A stretch of DNA of 64,000 bases from Novosphingobium beihaiense (GCF_022832375.1 NZ_JALHLG010000013.1:103124-167123), one strand, 5' to 3'. Counted from the stretch's first letter, positions 18,223-29,842 are shown. Notes: generated by a model not told the origin, from the letters alone. A program made the numbers and translations.

Positions 18223-18549
18223 TCAGGTGCAGCGGAAGCCCTTGATCACCCCGTTCGCGTCCAGATCGACGTTCAGCCGGTCGGGCCGGTAGTCCATGGT
18301 GACGACGGACCCGGGCCGCAGCACGCGCACCGGATGCCCGGCGCGCCATTCGCGGATCGCGGCCATCACCGCATCCGTCGCCCGCTGGCCGACATAGGCG
18401 CCGAGCTTCTCCGCGCCGCAATCGGGCTCCACGCCGGGCAGCGGCGGCATGGACTGTGCGGGCGGCGGCGCGCTGTCCGCCGCGCAGGCGGAAAGCGGGA
18501 GCAGGGCGGCCGTGGCGGCGGCGGTCAGGCGGAGTCGGGGCATGGGCAT
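18223..18549 (-). CDS. I78-family peptidase inhibitor lipoprotein
   Basis: A 108-residue secreted protein. It has a lipoprotein signal ending in the lipobox LSAC (about residues 19-22), a proline-rich linker, then the potato-inhibitor-I78-type core: CGAEKLGAYVGQRATDAV, a basic central helix, and a terminal VDLDANGVIKGFRC. Two cysteines flank the core and may form a disulfide. Bacterial I78 members are small periplasmic proteins presumed to inhibit serine proteases. It lies upstream of leuA on the same strand, 65 bp before the leader peptide, and directly downstream of a TGTCAC repeat array. Confidence 0.75.
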   Translation of the reverse strand: MPMPRLRLTAAATAALLPLSACAADSAPPPAQSMPPLPGVEPDCGAEKLGAYVGQRATDAVMAAIREWRAGHPVRVLRPGSVVTMDYRPDRLNVDLDANGVIKGFRCT

Positions 18550-18944
18550 CTCCTCTGAGCGGTTCCGGCCTGCGGGCCTAAAGTGACACTCCGGTTTACA
18601 CGGTTTACACGGTCCAGGGGAAAATGTGTCACCTTATGGCCGGAAGTGTCACCTTGCGCATGACAAGTGTCACTTTGCACGGGGCAAGTGTCACCTTGTG
18701 TTCCGGATGCGGGCAGGGCGGTTAGGAGCATGGGCCGGAGATTACCGCATGTCCGGGGATGTAGGAAAAGGGGTTGTGGATGGTAGAGGCGGCTATGCGC
18801 CCATCGAAGCCGTTCGACCAAGGTCCAAATACGCCTAGGAGCAGACATTCTGAGCCTATCGCCGAGGCTCTCAATCCTACTTCCTCATTGCGCTTCGGCT
18901 GAATGGCGGATGGCGATGCAGGTTGGTCTGGACAACGGGATCAA
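18550..18944. other. Intergenic region with phased repeat array
   Basis: This 395-bp stretch has no convincing gene. Its left part carries the TGTCAC array (18581-18698) and a short 9-bp tandem (CGGTTTACA twice, 18592-18609). The remainder, 18700-18944, holds nothing I can identify. Short frames across it translate the repeats and are not credible genes. Confidence 0.6.
18581..18698. repeat. Phased direct repeats with core AAGTGTCACCTT
   Basis: Four direct copies of TGTCAC start at 18627, 18647, 18668 and 18689, spaced 20, 21 and 21 bp, that is two helical turns. Three copies share the fuller core AAGTGTCAC(C/T)TT. An inverted copy (AAGTGACACT) lies at 18581-18590. The array sits directly upstream of the I78 lipoprotein start (18549). 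Regular phasing on one face of the helix suggests binding sites for a protein. Confidence 0.8.
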
Positions 18945-19532
18945 TCATTGCGGCTTGCTTCGCGGCAATATGGAAAGGTCGTGCCGGAAAAGGTCGGAAA
19001 GCTCTTCCAGAGTCGCGAAGGTCCAGGCCGCGACGTTCAGCATGCGCTCTTGCCGTGCCTGCCGGTCCGGATCAGGCCTCTGTTCTTCATGATAGGCTTG
19101 CGCGATAGCGCGGTCCGTCCGTGACTTGTTGCCGATCTCGAAAATTTCTCTCAGCCGCTTGTAGACTGCCGGATCTTCAAAAAGGTACTGGCTCTCGCGC
19201 ATCTTCTCCGCGAACAGACTGATCCGCGCGTCGGCCTTCTCATCATGCTCCGGCAACGCAGCGATATGGAGGACGAAGTCAGCAGTCGCCTCGAAAGTCT
19301 CCAGACGCCGCTGGAAAAGATCGGCACGCAGTTTCGCCGCTTCCAGTTTGACCTGCCTGTCCAATATGTCGGCCTGCTTATCGGTGATGTCGGCTTGTCT
19401 TTTGGCAATCCCGACCTGCTTCGAGCCCACGATAACTGCGCCGATAACGGCAGCCAAGCCACTCGCCAGAGTCGCAAAGGATGGCCAATCGAATTCGCAC
19501 CACTGGATGAGGGAATTTCCGCAGCCGACCAA
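18945..19532 (-). CDS. Unrecognised membrane-anchored coiled-coil protein
   Basis: A 195-residue protein of unknown function. A single hydrophobic helix near the N-terminus (SFATLASGLAAVIGAVIVG) is followed by a long charged helical region rich in Lys, Gln and Asp (KRQADITDKQADILDRQVKL) that should form a coiled coil, then a mixed C-terminal domain. I chose TTG 19532 because GGGAGGGG lies just upstream (19537-19544). A GTG at 19592 would add 20 residues. Base composition is lower in GC than the flanking core genes, suggesting an accessory gene. No family is recognised. Confidence 0.55.
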   Translation of the reverse strand: MVGCGNSLIQWCEFDWPSFATLASGLAAVIGAVIVGSKQVGIAKRQADITDKQADILDRQVKLEAAKLRADLFQRRLETFEATADFVLHIAALPEHDEKADARISLFAEKMRESQYLFEDPAVYKRLREIFEIGNKSRTDRAIAQAYHEEQRPDPDRQARQERMLNVAAWTFATLEELSDLFRHDLSILPRSKPQ

Positions 19533-19810
19533 TATGCCCCTCCCTTGCGTACTACCCTGATCATGAAAATAGTCACAGGGATGTCTCTGCACAACGGCTG
19601 AACGCGATCACCCTGGCGAAAGAGGATGAGACTGGCATCAAAGCGCCCTCGCCGGGCGTTCGATAGGGATTTCGCTACACTTGAAAGTCGGCATTCGAAT
19701 TACGATCAAGTCCCGGACTGTCTCGTTGTGAAAACACTATTGACTAACGGGGGCCTCAACAGATAGCCGCCCGAATTATATCACTCCTGTCACTGACAAG
19801 TCAGCATCCG

Positions 19811-20800
19811 TTATAGATTGTCAGTGCGGCGAAGGTAATCGGACAACGAGATGTCGTTCATCATTGTTCTGATTAACAACCAATTGCGAGACTTCCGCTC
19901 ACGCTCGTGGACAACATTTGCGACATCTCGCACATCGCCAACAGCCCCAACCAATGGAACGCCTAACCAACTAAGCGGCTTCAGACCCCATGAAACAGCT
20001 TCAAACGCGTTGGCTGCCCAACCGCGCACCTCATCGGCCTGTATCACCTCCCGCATAGCTTTGACCGCGTTTCTTTCGCGCTCGACAGGATCTGGCAGTG
20101 CCCATAACTCCATCACACTCTCAGCATACTTACGCACAGCCGCGTCTTTCCTAACGGGGATGATCGATTGCGTGTCGGGTGGCTGGAATGCCAGCAATGT
20201 GATGGATCGCGCATCAGAGTCATAGCGCGTGGAGTCTAGGTCTGGGAGGTCAAGTGGAGGCCGATGCGGAGAGGACTTCGCAAAAGCGGATAGCTGCGAC
20301 AATATCTCCTCGTCGCCCGGCGGCAGGAATAACAACGCTTCCTCGTTCGCTGCTGCGTCGAGTTGTAGGAACAGACGCATCAGATGGTGAACCGAAAAAG
20401 CCCGCAAATCTTCATTCGAGTCTTCTTGGTCGGAGACTTGGGGGACATCGCGTAAACGACGAAGGGGAGCACCACTGAACGCCCCGGCCTGGAATGCTAT
20501 CTCCGCAAACGCCAGCCAGTCTTCGCTCCACAGCTCCTCACCGTTATACGCTTCCCAACCAAGCGCTTCAGGTTGCGGTGCTTGGTCTCCAAGCATGCTC
20601 GTTGCCCAATCTATATTTGGAAGGAGTACTCCCTCCGCGACAGACAAGACTGTCGCAGCGCGGCTAAATGCAGTTTGATCAGGCGATCTCTGTAGGCTGC
20701 GATAATACCCGTGACTCGTATTCAAGCGCTGTGGATCAAACTCGGAGGTGAGTTGCCTGATCAACGCATTTTCTAGTGCACCACCAAGGACCGCCTTCAT
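19811..20800 (-). CDS. Unrecognised 329-residue protein
   Basis: I do not recognise this protein. It is soluble and mostly helical, with an acidic middle (SDQEDSNEDLRAFS) and a C-terminal region around residues 265-300 containing a short hydrophobic stretch (PLSWLGVPLVGAVGDV) followed by a highly charged tail. The start is well supported: ATG 20800 has GGAGG five bases upstream. Codon usage is more AT-rich than in neighbouring core genes. With the gene at 18945-19532 on the same strand it forms an accessory patch between core leuA and ilvC. The 218 bp between them contain nothing identifiable. Confidence 0.6.
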   Translation of the reverse strand: MKAVLGGALENALIRQLTSEFDPQRLNTSHGYYRSLQRSPDQTAFSRAATVLSVAEGVLLPNIDWATSMLGDQAPQPEALGWEAYNGEELWSEDWLAFAEIAFQAGAFSGAPLRRLRDVPQVSDQEDSNEDLRAFSVHHLMRLFLQLDAAANEEALLFLPPGDEEILSQLSAFAKSSPHRPPLDLPDLDSTRYDSDARSITLLAFQPPDTQSIIPVRKDAAVRKYAESVMELWALPDPVERERNAVKAMREVIQADEVRGWAANAFEAVSWGLKPLSWLGVPLVGAVGDVRDVANVVHERERKSRNWLLIRTMMNDISLSDYLRRTDNL

Positions 20801-21065
20801 TATTCCTCCAGAATACCCGCGCGAAGTTGTCTTTCCCTGACAATAGGCGAAATGCGGGTGCTACATCACGCTTAGTTTCTCCCGCCTTTTTAATGACCGC
20901 GCCTGTCACCTTCAAGCTATAAGCGGTTGATGAAATGAGGGTAATAGATAATCTTTCATCGGCCTCTCGCATTCGAACGAACGGCAGTCCTCTCGCTTTT
21001 GCTTCTCTAAACGCGACAGTCGTCTACCGGCCATTCCGCCAATCCACCGCACCGCCATCTCCCCA
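20801..21065. other. Intergenic region, nothing identified
   Basis: This region lies between the unrecognised gene at 19811-20800 and the ilvC terminator. It is relatively AT-rich at 20870-20960 and presumably contains the promoter for the minus-strand gene. No gene, repeat or RNA is evident. Confidence 0.5.
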
Positions 21066-21103
21066 AACGAAAACTCCCGGCCCCGCCGAAGCGGAACCGG
21101 GAG
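21066..21103 (-). terminator. Terminator after ilvC
   Basis: On the minus strand a 7-bp stem, CTCCCGG (21097-21103) with CCGGGAG (21074-21080), is followed by TTTTCGTTT. It lies 38 bases after the ilvC stop. Confidence 0.75.
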
Positions 21104-21141
21104 CGTATGCCGTCAGGGGCAGGGCGGGCCCTGCCGCCGGA

Positions 21142-22254
<1,113 letters not shown>

Positions 22255-22285
22255 GGCGCAAATTCCTATCTTCCGTTCAATTCCG

Positions 22286-22804
22286 TCAGGCTTCCCCGGC
22301 GCCGCGGATCATGCCGACGACGCCGGTGCGGCCCACTTCGACAAGGCCCAGCTCGCGCATGATCGCCACGAACGTGTCGATCTTGTCGGGCGCGCCGGTC
22401 AGTTCGAAAATGAAGCTGGAGGTGCTGGTGTCCACCGGCTTGGCACGGAACACGCCGGCGATGCGCAGCGCTTCCACGCGCTTTTCGCCCATGCCCGCCA
22501 CTTTGATCAGCGCCAGTTCGCGCTGGACGAAGGGGCCGCGCTCGGTGAGGTCCACCACTTTGTGCACCGGCACCAGCCGTTCGAGCTGGGCGTGGATCTG
22601 GTCGATCTGGCTCGGCGGGCCGTGGGTGACGATGGTGATCCGGCTGACCGAGTGGTTCTCGGTAATGTCGGCCACGGTCAGGCTGTCAATATTATAGCCG
22701 CGCGCGGTGAACAGGCCGGCGATCTTGGCGAGAATGCCGGCCTCGTTATCGACCGTCACGGTCAGGACGTGCCGCTCCTCGGCCTCGTGCTTGATGTGCA
22801 TCAT
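22286..22804 (-). CDS. ilvN: Acetolactate synthase small (regulatory) subunit
   Basis: This is the regulatory subunit that gives acetolactate synthase valine feedback control. The 172-residue protein has an N-terminal ACT domain (HVLTVTVDNEAGILAKIAGL, residues 12-31; RGYNIDSLTV) and the C-terminal ALS_ss domain with FELTGAPDKIDTFVAIMREL. Length is typical of the IlvH/IlvN family. It starts 27 bases after ilvB ends, so the two are co-transcribed. The symbol ilvH is equally usable. Confidence 0.95.
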   Translation of the reverse strand: MMHIKHEAEERHVLTVTVDNEAGILAKIAGLFTARGYNIDSLTVADITENHSVSRITIVTHGPPSQIDQIHAQLERLVPVHKVVDLTERGPFVQRELALIKVAGMGEKRVEALRIAGVFRAKPVDTSTSSFIFELTGAPDKIDTFVAIMRELGLVEVGRTGVVGMIRGAGEA

Positions 22805-22831
22805 GTCTGTGTGTCCTTGGCGGGCCGGGGC

Positions 22832-24574
22832 TCAGACGAGCGCCTTGGCCTCATCGTCCATGGTTCCGGCGACGGAATCGCCGTAGAGGATCATTTCGGT
22901 GTGCGACGCGCCCGAGGGGATCATCGGGAAGCAGTTCGCCTCGTTATGGACGCAGCAGTCCACGATCACCGGGCCGGGATAGTCCATCATCGCCTGGATG
23001 CCATCGTCCAGTTCGCTTTCCCTCGTGATGCGGATGCCCTTCCAGCCGTAGGCTTCGGCGAGCTTCACGAAGTCGGGCAGGCTGTCCGAGTACGAGTTCG
23101 AATAGCGGCTCTCGTAGGTCAGCTCCTGCCACTGGCGGACCATGCCCATCCACTCGTTGTTGAGGATGAAGATCTTGACCGGCAGGCGGTACTGCGTGGC
23201 AGTGCCCAGCTCCTGAATGTTCATCTGGATCGAGGCGTCGCCCGCGATGTCGATGACGAGGCTGTCCGGATTGCCGAGCTGCGCGCCGATGGCGGCGGGC
23301 AGGCCATAGCCCATGGTGCCGAGACCGCCCGAAGTCAGCCACTTGTTGGGGCTGAAGAAGTGAAAGTGCTGCGCCGCCCACATCTGGTGCTGGCCCACTT
23401 CGGTCGAGATGATCGGGTCCTTGGGTTTGGTCAGCGCGAAGAGGCGCTGGATCGCGAGCTGCGGCATGATCGCATCGCGGTTGTCCGGGAACGAGAGGCT
23501 CTTTTTCTGGCGCCAGGTGTCGATCCGGTCCTTCCACGCGGTGAGATCCTGCGGCTTGCGGTCTCCCCAGACGTCGAGGATCTGCTGAAGAACTTCGGCG
23601 CAGTCGCCAATGATCGGCAGGTCGACCGGAACCGTCTTGTTGATGGACGAACGGTCGATGTCGATATGGATCTTCTTCGAATTGGGCGCGAAGGCATCGA
23701 GGCGGCCGGTCACGCGGTCGTCGAAACGGGCACCGACGCAGATGATCAGGTCGGACTGATTCATCGTCATGTTGGCCTCATACGTGCCGTGCATGCCCAG
23801 CATGCCCAGCCAGTCCGTGCTGTCCGCCGGGAAGGCGCCGAGGCCCATCAGCGTCGAGGTGACGGGCGCGCCGGTCTTCGCCTGCAGCTCGCGCAGCAGC
23901 GCGGTGGCGCGCGGGCCGGAATTGATGACGCCGCCGCCGGTATAGAACACCGGCGCCTTGGCGGCCGCGATCATCGCGACGGCATCCTCGATCTCCTCGA
24001 TCGCGCCCTGCGTGCGCGGCGCATAGCGCTGGCGGCGCTGCGCCGGGCCGCCGTGCCAGGCGGCCATGGCGATCTGCACGTCCTTGGGAATGTCGATCAG
24101 CACCGGGCCGGGGCGGCCGGTGGTGGCGATCTGGAACGCCTCGTCAACGATCGCGGCGAGATCGGCGGGATCCTTCACCAGATAGTTGTGCTTGGTGCAG
24201 TGGCGCGAGATGCCGACGGTATCGGCTTCCTGAAACGCGTCCGAGCCGATCAGGGCGGTGGGAACCTGGCCGGTGATGACGACAAGCGGAATCGAATCGA
24301 GGAAGGCATCGGCAATGCCGGTCACGGCATTGGTGGCGCCGGGGCCGGAGGTGACGAGCACGACGCCGGGCTTGCCGGTCGAGCGGGCATAGCCTTCGGC
24401 GGCATGGGCGGCACCGGCTTCATGGCGCACGAGGATGTGGCGGATGCGTTCTTCGCCGAAGAGAGCATCGTAGATCGGAAGTACGGCGCCGCCGGGATAC
24501 CCGAATACGAATTCGACCCCCTGCTTGACCAGGCTTTCGACCAGGATGTTCGCGCCGCTGCGCTCTTCACTCAC
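22832..24574 (-). CDS. ilvB: Acetolactate synthase large (catalytic) subunit
   Basis: A thiamine-diphosphate enzyme that condenses pyruvate with pyruvate or 2-oxobutyrate, the first shared step of valine, leucine and isoleucine synthesis. The 580-residue protein shows GYPGGAVLPIYDALF with the following catalytic RHEAGAAHAAEGYAR, VTSGPGATN, and the ThDP-binding motif GDASIQMNIQELGTA with ILNNEWMGMVRQW. I chose GTG 24574, preceded by AAAAGGAA six bases upstream; the frame is open 55 codons further but that extension is unlike the family. A 5' region with a hairpin and small open frame lies upstream. Confidence 0.95.
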   Translation of the reverse strand: MSEERSGANILVESLVKQGVEFVFGYPGGAVLPIYDALFGEERIRHILVRHEAGAAHAAEGYARSTGKPGVVLVTSGPGATNAVTGIADAFLDSIPLVVITGQVPTALIGSDAFQEADTVGISRHCTKHNYLVKDPADLAAIVDEAFQIATTGRPGPVLIDIPKDVQIAMAAWHGGPAQRRQRYAPRTQGAIEEIEDAVAMIAAAKAPVFYTGGGVINSGPRATALLRELQAKTGAPVTSTLMGLGAFPADSTDWLGMLGMHGTYEANMTMNQSDLIICVGARFDDRVTGRLDAFAPNSKKIHIDIDRSSINKTVPVDLPIIGDCAEVLQQILDVWGDRKPQDLTAWKDRIDTWRQKKSLSFPDNRDAIMPQLAIQRLFALTKPKDPIISTEVGQHQMWAAQHFHFFSPNKWLTSGGLGTMGYGLPAAIGAQLGNPDSLVIDIAGDASIQMNIQELGTATQYRLPVKIFILNNEWMGMVRQWQELTYESRYSNSYSDSLPDFVKLAEAYGWKGIRITRESELDDGIQAMMDYPGPVIVDCCVHNEANCFPMIPSGASHTEMILYGDSVAGTMDDEAKALV

Positions 24575-24638
24575 AACACATTCCTTTTCAAGTTTGGCCC
24601 GTCCCTTGAGGGCCTTCTCGAATCGATGCGCGGCCCGA

Positions 24639-24839
24639 TTACTCGGACTGCAAGAGAAAGCGCGCACCCATAATAGGATACCCCCCGGAAACAAGCGTTT
24701 CGGCGGGTTCCGCGCTCTCCAATGAAACCGACCCGGCACGACAATGGCCGTACCGGGTCATCCTCTCCTCCCTGCATAACTTCCATCAGCAGGCTGGAGT
24801 GGCCTCTAAGGAAACGTATGTGTTACGTCAACCCAAAAT
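24639..24839 (-). promoter_or_regulatory. ilvB 5' region: possible promoter, hairpin and upstream open frame
   Basis: On the minus strand a TTGACG hexamer (about 24825-24830) is followed 17 bases later by TAGAGG, a possible sigma-70 promoter overlapping the end of miaA. Further on, GGGAGGAGAGG precedes an ATG (24761) that opens a 40-codon frame ending at 24639. Its first codons form one arm of an 11-bp hairpin (24749-24759 with 24730-24740, loop of 8). The frame is not rich in Ile, Leu or Val, so classical attenuation is not evident. The hairpin could also be the miaA terminator. Confidence 0.4.
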
Positions 24840-25809
24840 TACGAAATAAAATATCTTCAACGGCGCTTTTGTCGAAACTTTGAAATTCGATACGAGACCA
24901 TTCTTTCGGGGGCTGGTGGCGCAGCCAGGTATATTGACGCTTCGCATAATTGCGCGTGGCCTGTGATCCGCGCACGATGGCATCGTCCAGAGACCACGAT
25001 CCGGCAACGACTCCGGCAAGTTCGGGAACGCCGATGGCGCGCATCACCGGCAGGGCGGGATCGAGTCGGCGCGCCAGCAGCGTTTCGACTTCCGCCATGG
25101 CGCCGCGCTCGATCATGCGGGCAAAGCGCAAGTCGCAGCGGGCATAGAGTGCCTGCCGCTCGGGCAGCAGGATGGCCGGGAAGAGCGTGACGTCATGGCC
25201 GATGCCGCCGCTGGTCAGCGCCTGCCAGTGGGCGAGCGGTTTGCCGGTCGAGCGCACGACTTCCAGCGCACGGGCGATGCGGGTGGTGTCCGCCGGGGCA
25301 AGGCGGGCGGCGCGTTCGGGGTCTTCGGCCTGCAAGGCGGCATAGGCCTGCTCCACCGGCAGCGCGCGCACCTCTTCGCGCACGTGGGGGGCTATCGGCG
25401 GCACAGGGGCGATGCCGTCGAGCAGGGTGCGGATGTAGAGGCCAGTGCCGCCCACCAGAACCGGCACCGCGCCTTGGGCATGCACATCGGCGATCGTCTC
25501 ACGTGCGGCGCGGGCCCAGTCGGCGGCGGAGCACCCCTGCGCGCCGTCCCAGGCGCCGAACAGGCGGTGCTCGATCCCGCCCATTTCCTCTTCGGTGGGC
25601 CGCGCGCTCAGCACGGTGAGATCGGCATAGACCTGCGAGCTGTCGGCATTGACGACGATGGCGCGCCGCCCGCGCCGTTCCAGCTCCTGTGCCAGTGCCA
25701 CGGCACAATCGCTCTTGCCGCTGGCGGTTGGCCCTGCAATGAGCGCCAGCGGCGGCCGGTCTCCGGCTTCGATGTCATATGGCGTATCAAGGGAATTCGC
25801 AGTGCTCAT
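24823..25809 (-). CDS. miaA: tRNA dimethylallyltransferase
   Basis: MiaA transfers a dimethylallyl group to A37 of tRNAs reading UNN codons. The 328-residue protein carries the P-loop GPTASGKS (residues 26-33), NADSSQVYADL, the DxxxP-type motif PVLVGGTGLYIRTLLDG, and the C-terminal RNA-binding part with TRNYAKRQYTWLRHQPP. The N-terminus is about 20 residues longer than in E. coli. The start ATG (25807-25809) overlaps the start of divergent serB, GTG 25802, by eight bases, an unusual head-to-head arrangement. Confidence 0.95.
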   Translation of the reverse strand: MSTANSLDTPYDIEAGDRPPLALIAGPTASGKSDCAVALAQELERRGRRAIVVNADSSQVYADLTVLSARPTEEEMGGIEHRLFGAWDGAQGCSAADWARAARETIADVHAQGAVPVLVGGTGLYIRTLLDGIAPVPPIAPHVREEVRALPVEQAYAALQAEDPERAARLAPADTTRIARALEVVRSTGKPLAHWQALTSGGIGHDVTLFPAILLPERQALYARCDLRFARMIERGAMAEVETLLARRLDPALPVMRAIGVPELAGVVAGSWSLDDAIVRGSQATRNYAKRQYTWLRHQPPKEWSRIEFQSFDKSAVEDILFRNFGLT

Positions 25810-26686
25810 AGCCCGGCTGATAGCAGAACCGGATCATCTTTCGACCAGACTCGATGCCGCAAAGGCCGATCTGGCCCGATCGGGCGTGCGGATCGCCTCG
25901 GCCTCGATGCTCGATTTCTGCGGACAGACGATGGAAATCGATACGCCCGACGACGATGCCGCCGCGCTGCGTGCCGGGCTGGATGCGCATTTCGTCCCCA
26001 GCGACGGCCTTGTTTGCCGCGCGGAGCCGGTGGTGCCCCGCGTGTTCATCTCCGACATGGATTCGACCATGATCGGCCAGGAATGCATCGACGAACTGGC
26101 CGATTTCGCCGGGCTGAAAGAGCGCATCGCCGCGATCACCGAACGCGCGATGCAGGGCGAACTCGATTTCGAACAGGCGCTGCGCGAGCGGGTAGGGCTG
26201 CTGGAAGGGCTTTCCGTCGAGGCTATCGGCGAATGTCTGGCAGGGCGCATCCGGCCCATGCCGGGGGCGAAAGTGCTGGTGGAAACGCTCAAGAAGCTGG
26301 GCTGCCGCACGGTTCTGGTGACGGGCGGTTTCCATCATTTCGCCGATCCGGTGGCCGAGCAACTGGGGTTCGAGCATGTCGTCGGCAACCGTCTCGGCGT
26401 GGCCGGGGGCAAGCTGACGGGCGGTCTGGCCGGGCCGGTGGTGGACAGTTCGGTGAAGAAAGCCACGCTGCTGGCGGAAATCGCCGCCGCCGGGGAGGGC
26501 GCCACCAGCCTCGCCACCGGCGATGGCGCCAACGATATCCCGATGCTGGAAGCCGCCACTTACGGCATCGCCTACCGGGCCAAGCCCAAAGCCCGCGCGG
26601 CCGCGAACGGCTGGATCGACCGGGGCGACCTGACGAGCGTGCTCAGGCTGCTGGGCGTGCCCGAGAAGGACTGGGTACGGGAATAA
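25802..26686 (+). CDS. serB: Phosphoserine phosphatase
   Basis: SerB makes serine from phosphoserine, the last step of serine synthesis. The 294-residue HAD-family protein has motif I DMDSTMIGQECIDELAD (nucleophile Asp at residue 85), motif II VTGGFHHFAD, the conserved Lys in SVKKATLL, and motif III ATGDGANDIPML. The N-terminal ~80 residues replace the ACT-like domain of longer SerB. I chose GTG 25802; the frame is open upstream inside miaA, and no better ribosome-binding site is evident, so the start is uncertain. Chemistry is well supported. Confidence 0.92.
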   Translation: MLIARLIAEPDHLSTRLDAAKADLARSGVRIASASMLDFCGQTMEIDTPDDDAAALRAGLDAHFVPSDGLVCRAEPVVPRVFISDMDSTMIGQECIDELADFAGLKERIAAITERAMQGELDFEQALRERVGLLEGLSVEAIGECLAGRIRPMPGAKVLVETLKKLGCRTVLVTGGFHHFADPVAEQLGFEHVVGNRLGVAGGKLTGGLAGPVVDSSVKKATLLAEIAAAGEGATSLATGDGANDIPMLEAATYGIAYRAKPKARAAANGWIDRGDLTSVLRLLGVPEKDWVRE

Positions 26687-26796
26687 CCCCTCCGTCAAGC
26701 CCTGCGGGCTGCCACCTCCCCATCGCTGCGCGACAGGGAGGAGTTTTAACTTCCCCGATCCTGCCTGTTTTGCGTAGCAAAACGGGGAGGGGGAGT
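26685..26796. repeat. Left palindromic repeat block beside the DUF559 gene
   Basis: The block begins AACCCCTCCGTCA (26685-26697), continues with a small GCCCTGCGGGC hairpin, then CCACCTCCCCAT and ACAGGGAGGAG (to 26743), and ends with a GTTTTGC-GCAAAAC hairpin and GGGGAGGGGGAG (to 26796). The same modules recur, direct and inverted, at 27152-27290. They are the style of dispersed intergenic palindromes seen in sphingomonads. The DUF559 start codon follows four bases later. Confidence 0.8.
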
Positions 26797-26800
26797 TTTC

Positions 26801-27151
26801 ATGCCGCCACCGATTCAGACAGTGCGGAAGGCCCGGCGTCTTCGGCGGGAACTGACGCTGCCCGAAGTGCTGGTGTGGCAGGGGTTGCGCAAGGCACCGG
26901 TGGGGATCAAGTTCCGGCGGCAGCATCCGGTGGGGCCGTTCGTGCTCGATTTTTACTGTCCGTCGGTGAAAGCGGGAATCGAGATCGACGGTGTTGCGCA
27001 CGATATGGGGCGCAATCCCCAAAGGGACGCTGAGCGCGATGCTTGGCTACGGGAAAGAGGGATCAGGACGATCCGGATTCCGGCCAGAGACGTGCTGCGT
27101 GACGTAGATGGCGTGGTGGCCGCAATCGTTGTAGCTTGCCGGGAGCGTTGA
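26801..27151 (+). CDS. DUF559 / Vsr-like endonuclease-domain protein
   Basis: A 116-residue single-domain protein. It has ARRLRRELTLPEVLVW, KFRRQHPVGPFVLDFYCP and AGIEIDGVAHD, the DUF559 core related to very-short-patch-repair and PD-(D/E)xK nucleases, with the catalytic Asp in VLDFYCP and Glu in IEIDG. A biological role for stand-alone DUF559 proteins is not established; restriction, repair or mobile-element functions are suggested by the fold. The gene sits exactly between repeat blocks: they end four bases before its ATG and resume at the base after its TGA. It separates serB from purL. Confidence 0.8.
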   Translation: MPPPIQTVRKARRLRRELTLPEVLVWQGLRKAPVGIKFRRQHPVGPFVLDFYCPSVKAGIEIDGVAHDMGRNPQRDAERDAWLRERGIRTIRIPARDVLRDVDGVVAAIVVACRER

Positions 27152-27288
27152 AACCCCTCCGTCATTCGCTGCGCGAATGCCACCTCCCCATTTTGCCTTG
27201 CAAAACAGGGAGGAGCTATCGTTGTGCAATCCTCCCTGTCGCGTAGCGATGGGGAGGGGGACCGCCCGCGAAGCGGGTGGTGGAGGGG

Positions 27289-27290
<2 letters not shown>
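27152..27290. repeat. Right palindromic repeat block (direct plus inverted copy)
   Basis: The direct copy runs from AACCCCTCCGTCA (27152-27164) through CCACCTCCCCAT and a TTTTGC-GCAAAA hairpin to ACAGGGAGGAG (27215). The inverted copy runs 27230-27290, ending GGTGGAGGGGTT. Together they form a large palindrome. The last bases supply the stop codon region of purL (stop at 27289-27291). The direct copy is homologous to the block at 26685-26743. Confidence 0.8.
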
Positions 27291-29448
<2,158 letters not shown>

Positions 29449-29587
29449 GGCTTGGCGCCTTAGCTCCGTCCTTCCGTGTAGGCTAGTCTGCTGCGGCGTG
29501 TTCGTGCGATCATCCGGAATTATGGGGCATCCGGGAATTCTCGGCTCCCACCTTGACCCTGCGCGGCGGGGCGGCCATTGCTGCGGC

Positions 29588-29842
29588 ATGACCGGAGAGA
29601 CCGAAGAGATTGCGGAACTGAGCTTCGAGGATGCTCTGCGCGCGCTGGAAACCATCGTGCGGCAGCTGGAAAGCGGCGATGTGCCGCTGGAGGATTCGAT
29701 CTCGCTTTACGAAAAGGGCGAAAAGCTGCGTCAGCATTGCCAGAAACGGCTCGATGCGGCGCAGGCGCGGATCGAGCGGATCGTTACCGGGCCGGACGGC
29801 GCGGCCGCGGGCACGCAGCCGTTCGATGCGCCGGACCGCTGA
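29588..29842 (+). CDS. xseB: Exodeoxyribonuclease VII small subunit
   Basis: XseB is the small subunit of exonuclease VII, which degrades single-stranded DNA to oligonucleotides. The 84-residue protein matches the family: [40 protein letters not shown], then a coiled [12 protein letters not shown] segment. ATG 29588 gives the usual length. It begins an operon with ispA (three bases after its stop) and coaD. The xseB-ispA pairing is widespread in proteobacteria. The large subunit xseA is not in this window. Confidence 0.93.
   Translation: MTGETEEIAELSFEDALRALETIVRQLESGDVPLEDSISLYEKGEKLRQHCQKRLDAAQARIERIVTGPDGAAAGTQPFDAPDR

Noticed and set aside
18525..18848. 107-codon minus-strand frame across the TGTCAC array
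   Set aside because: It translates the repeats into low-complexity peptide, overlaps the I78 gene start, and has no ribosome-binding site.
20736..20972. 78-codon minus-strand frame overlapping the start of the 19811-20800 gene
   Set aside because: No ribosome-binding site, overlaps a better-supported start, and covers what is probably the promoter.
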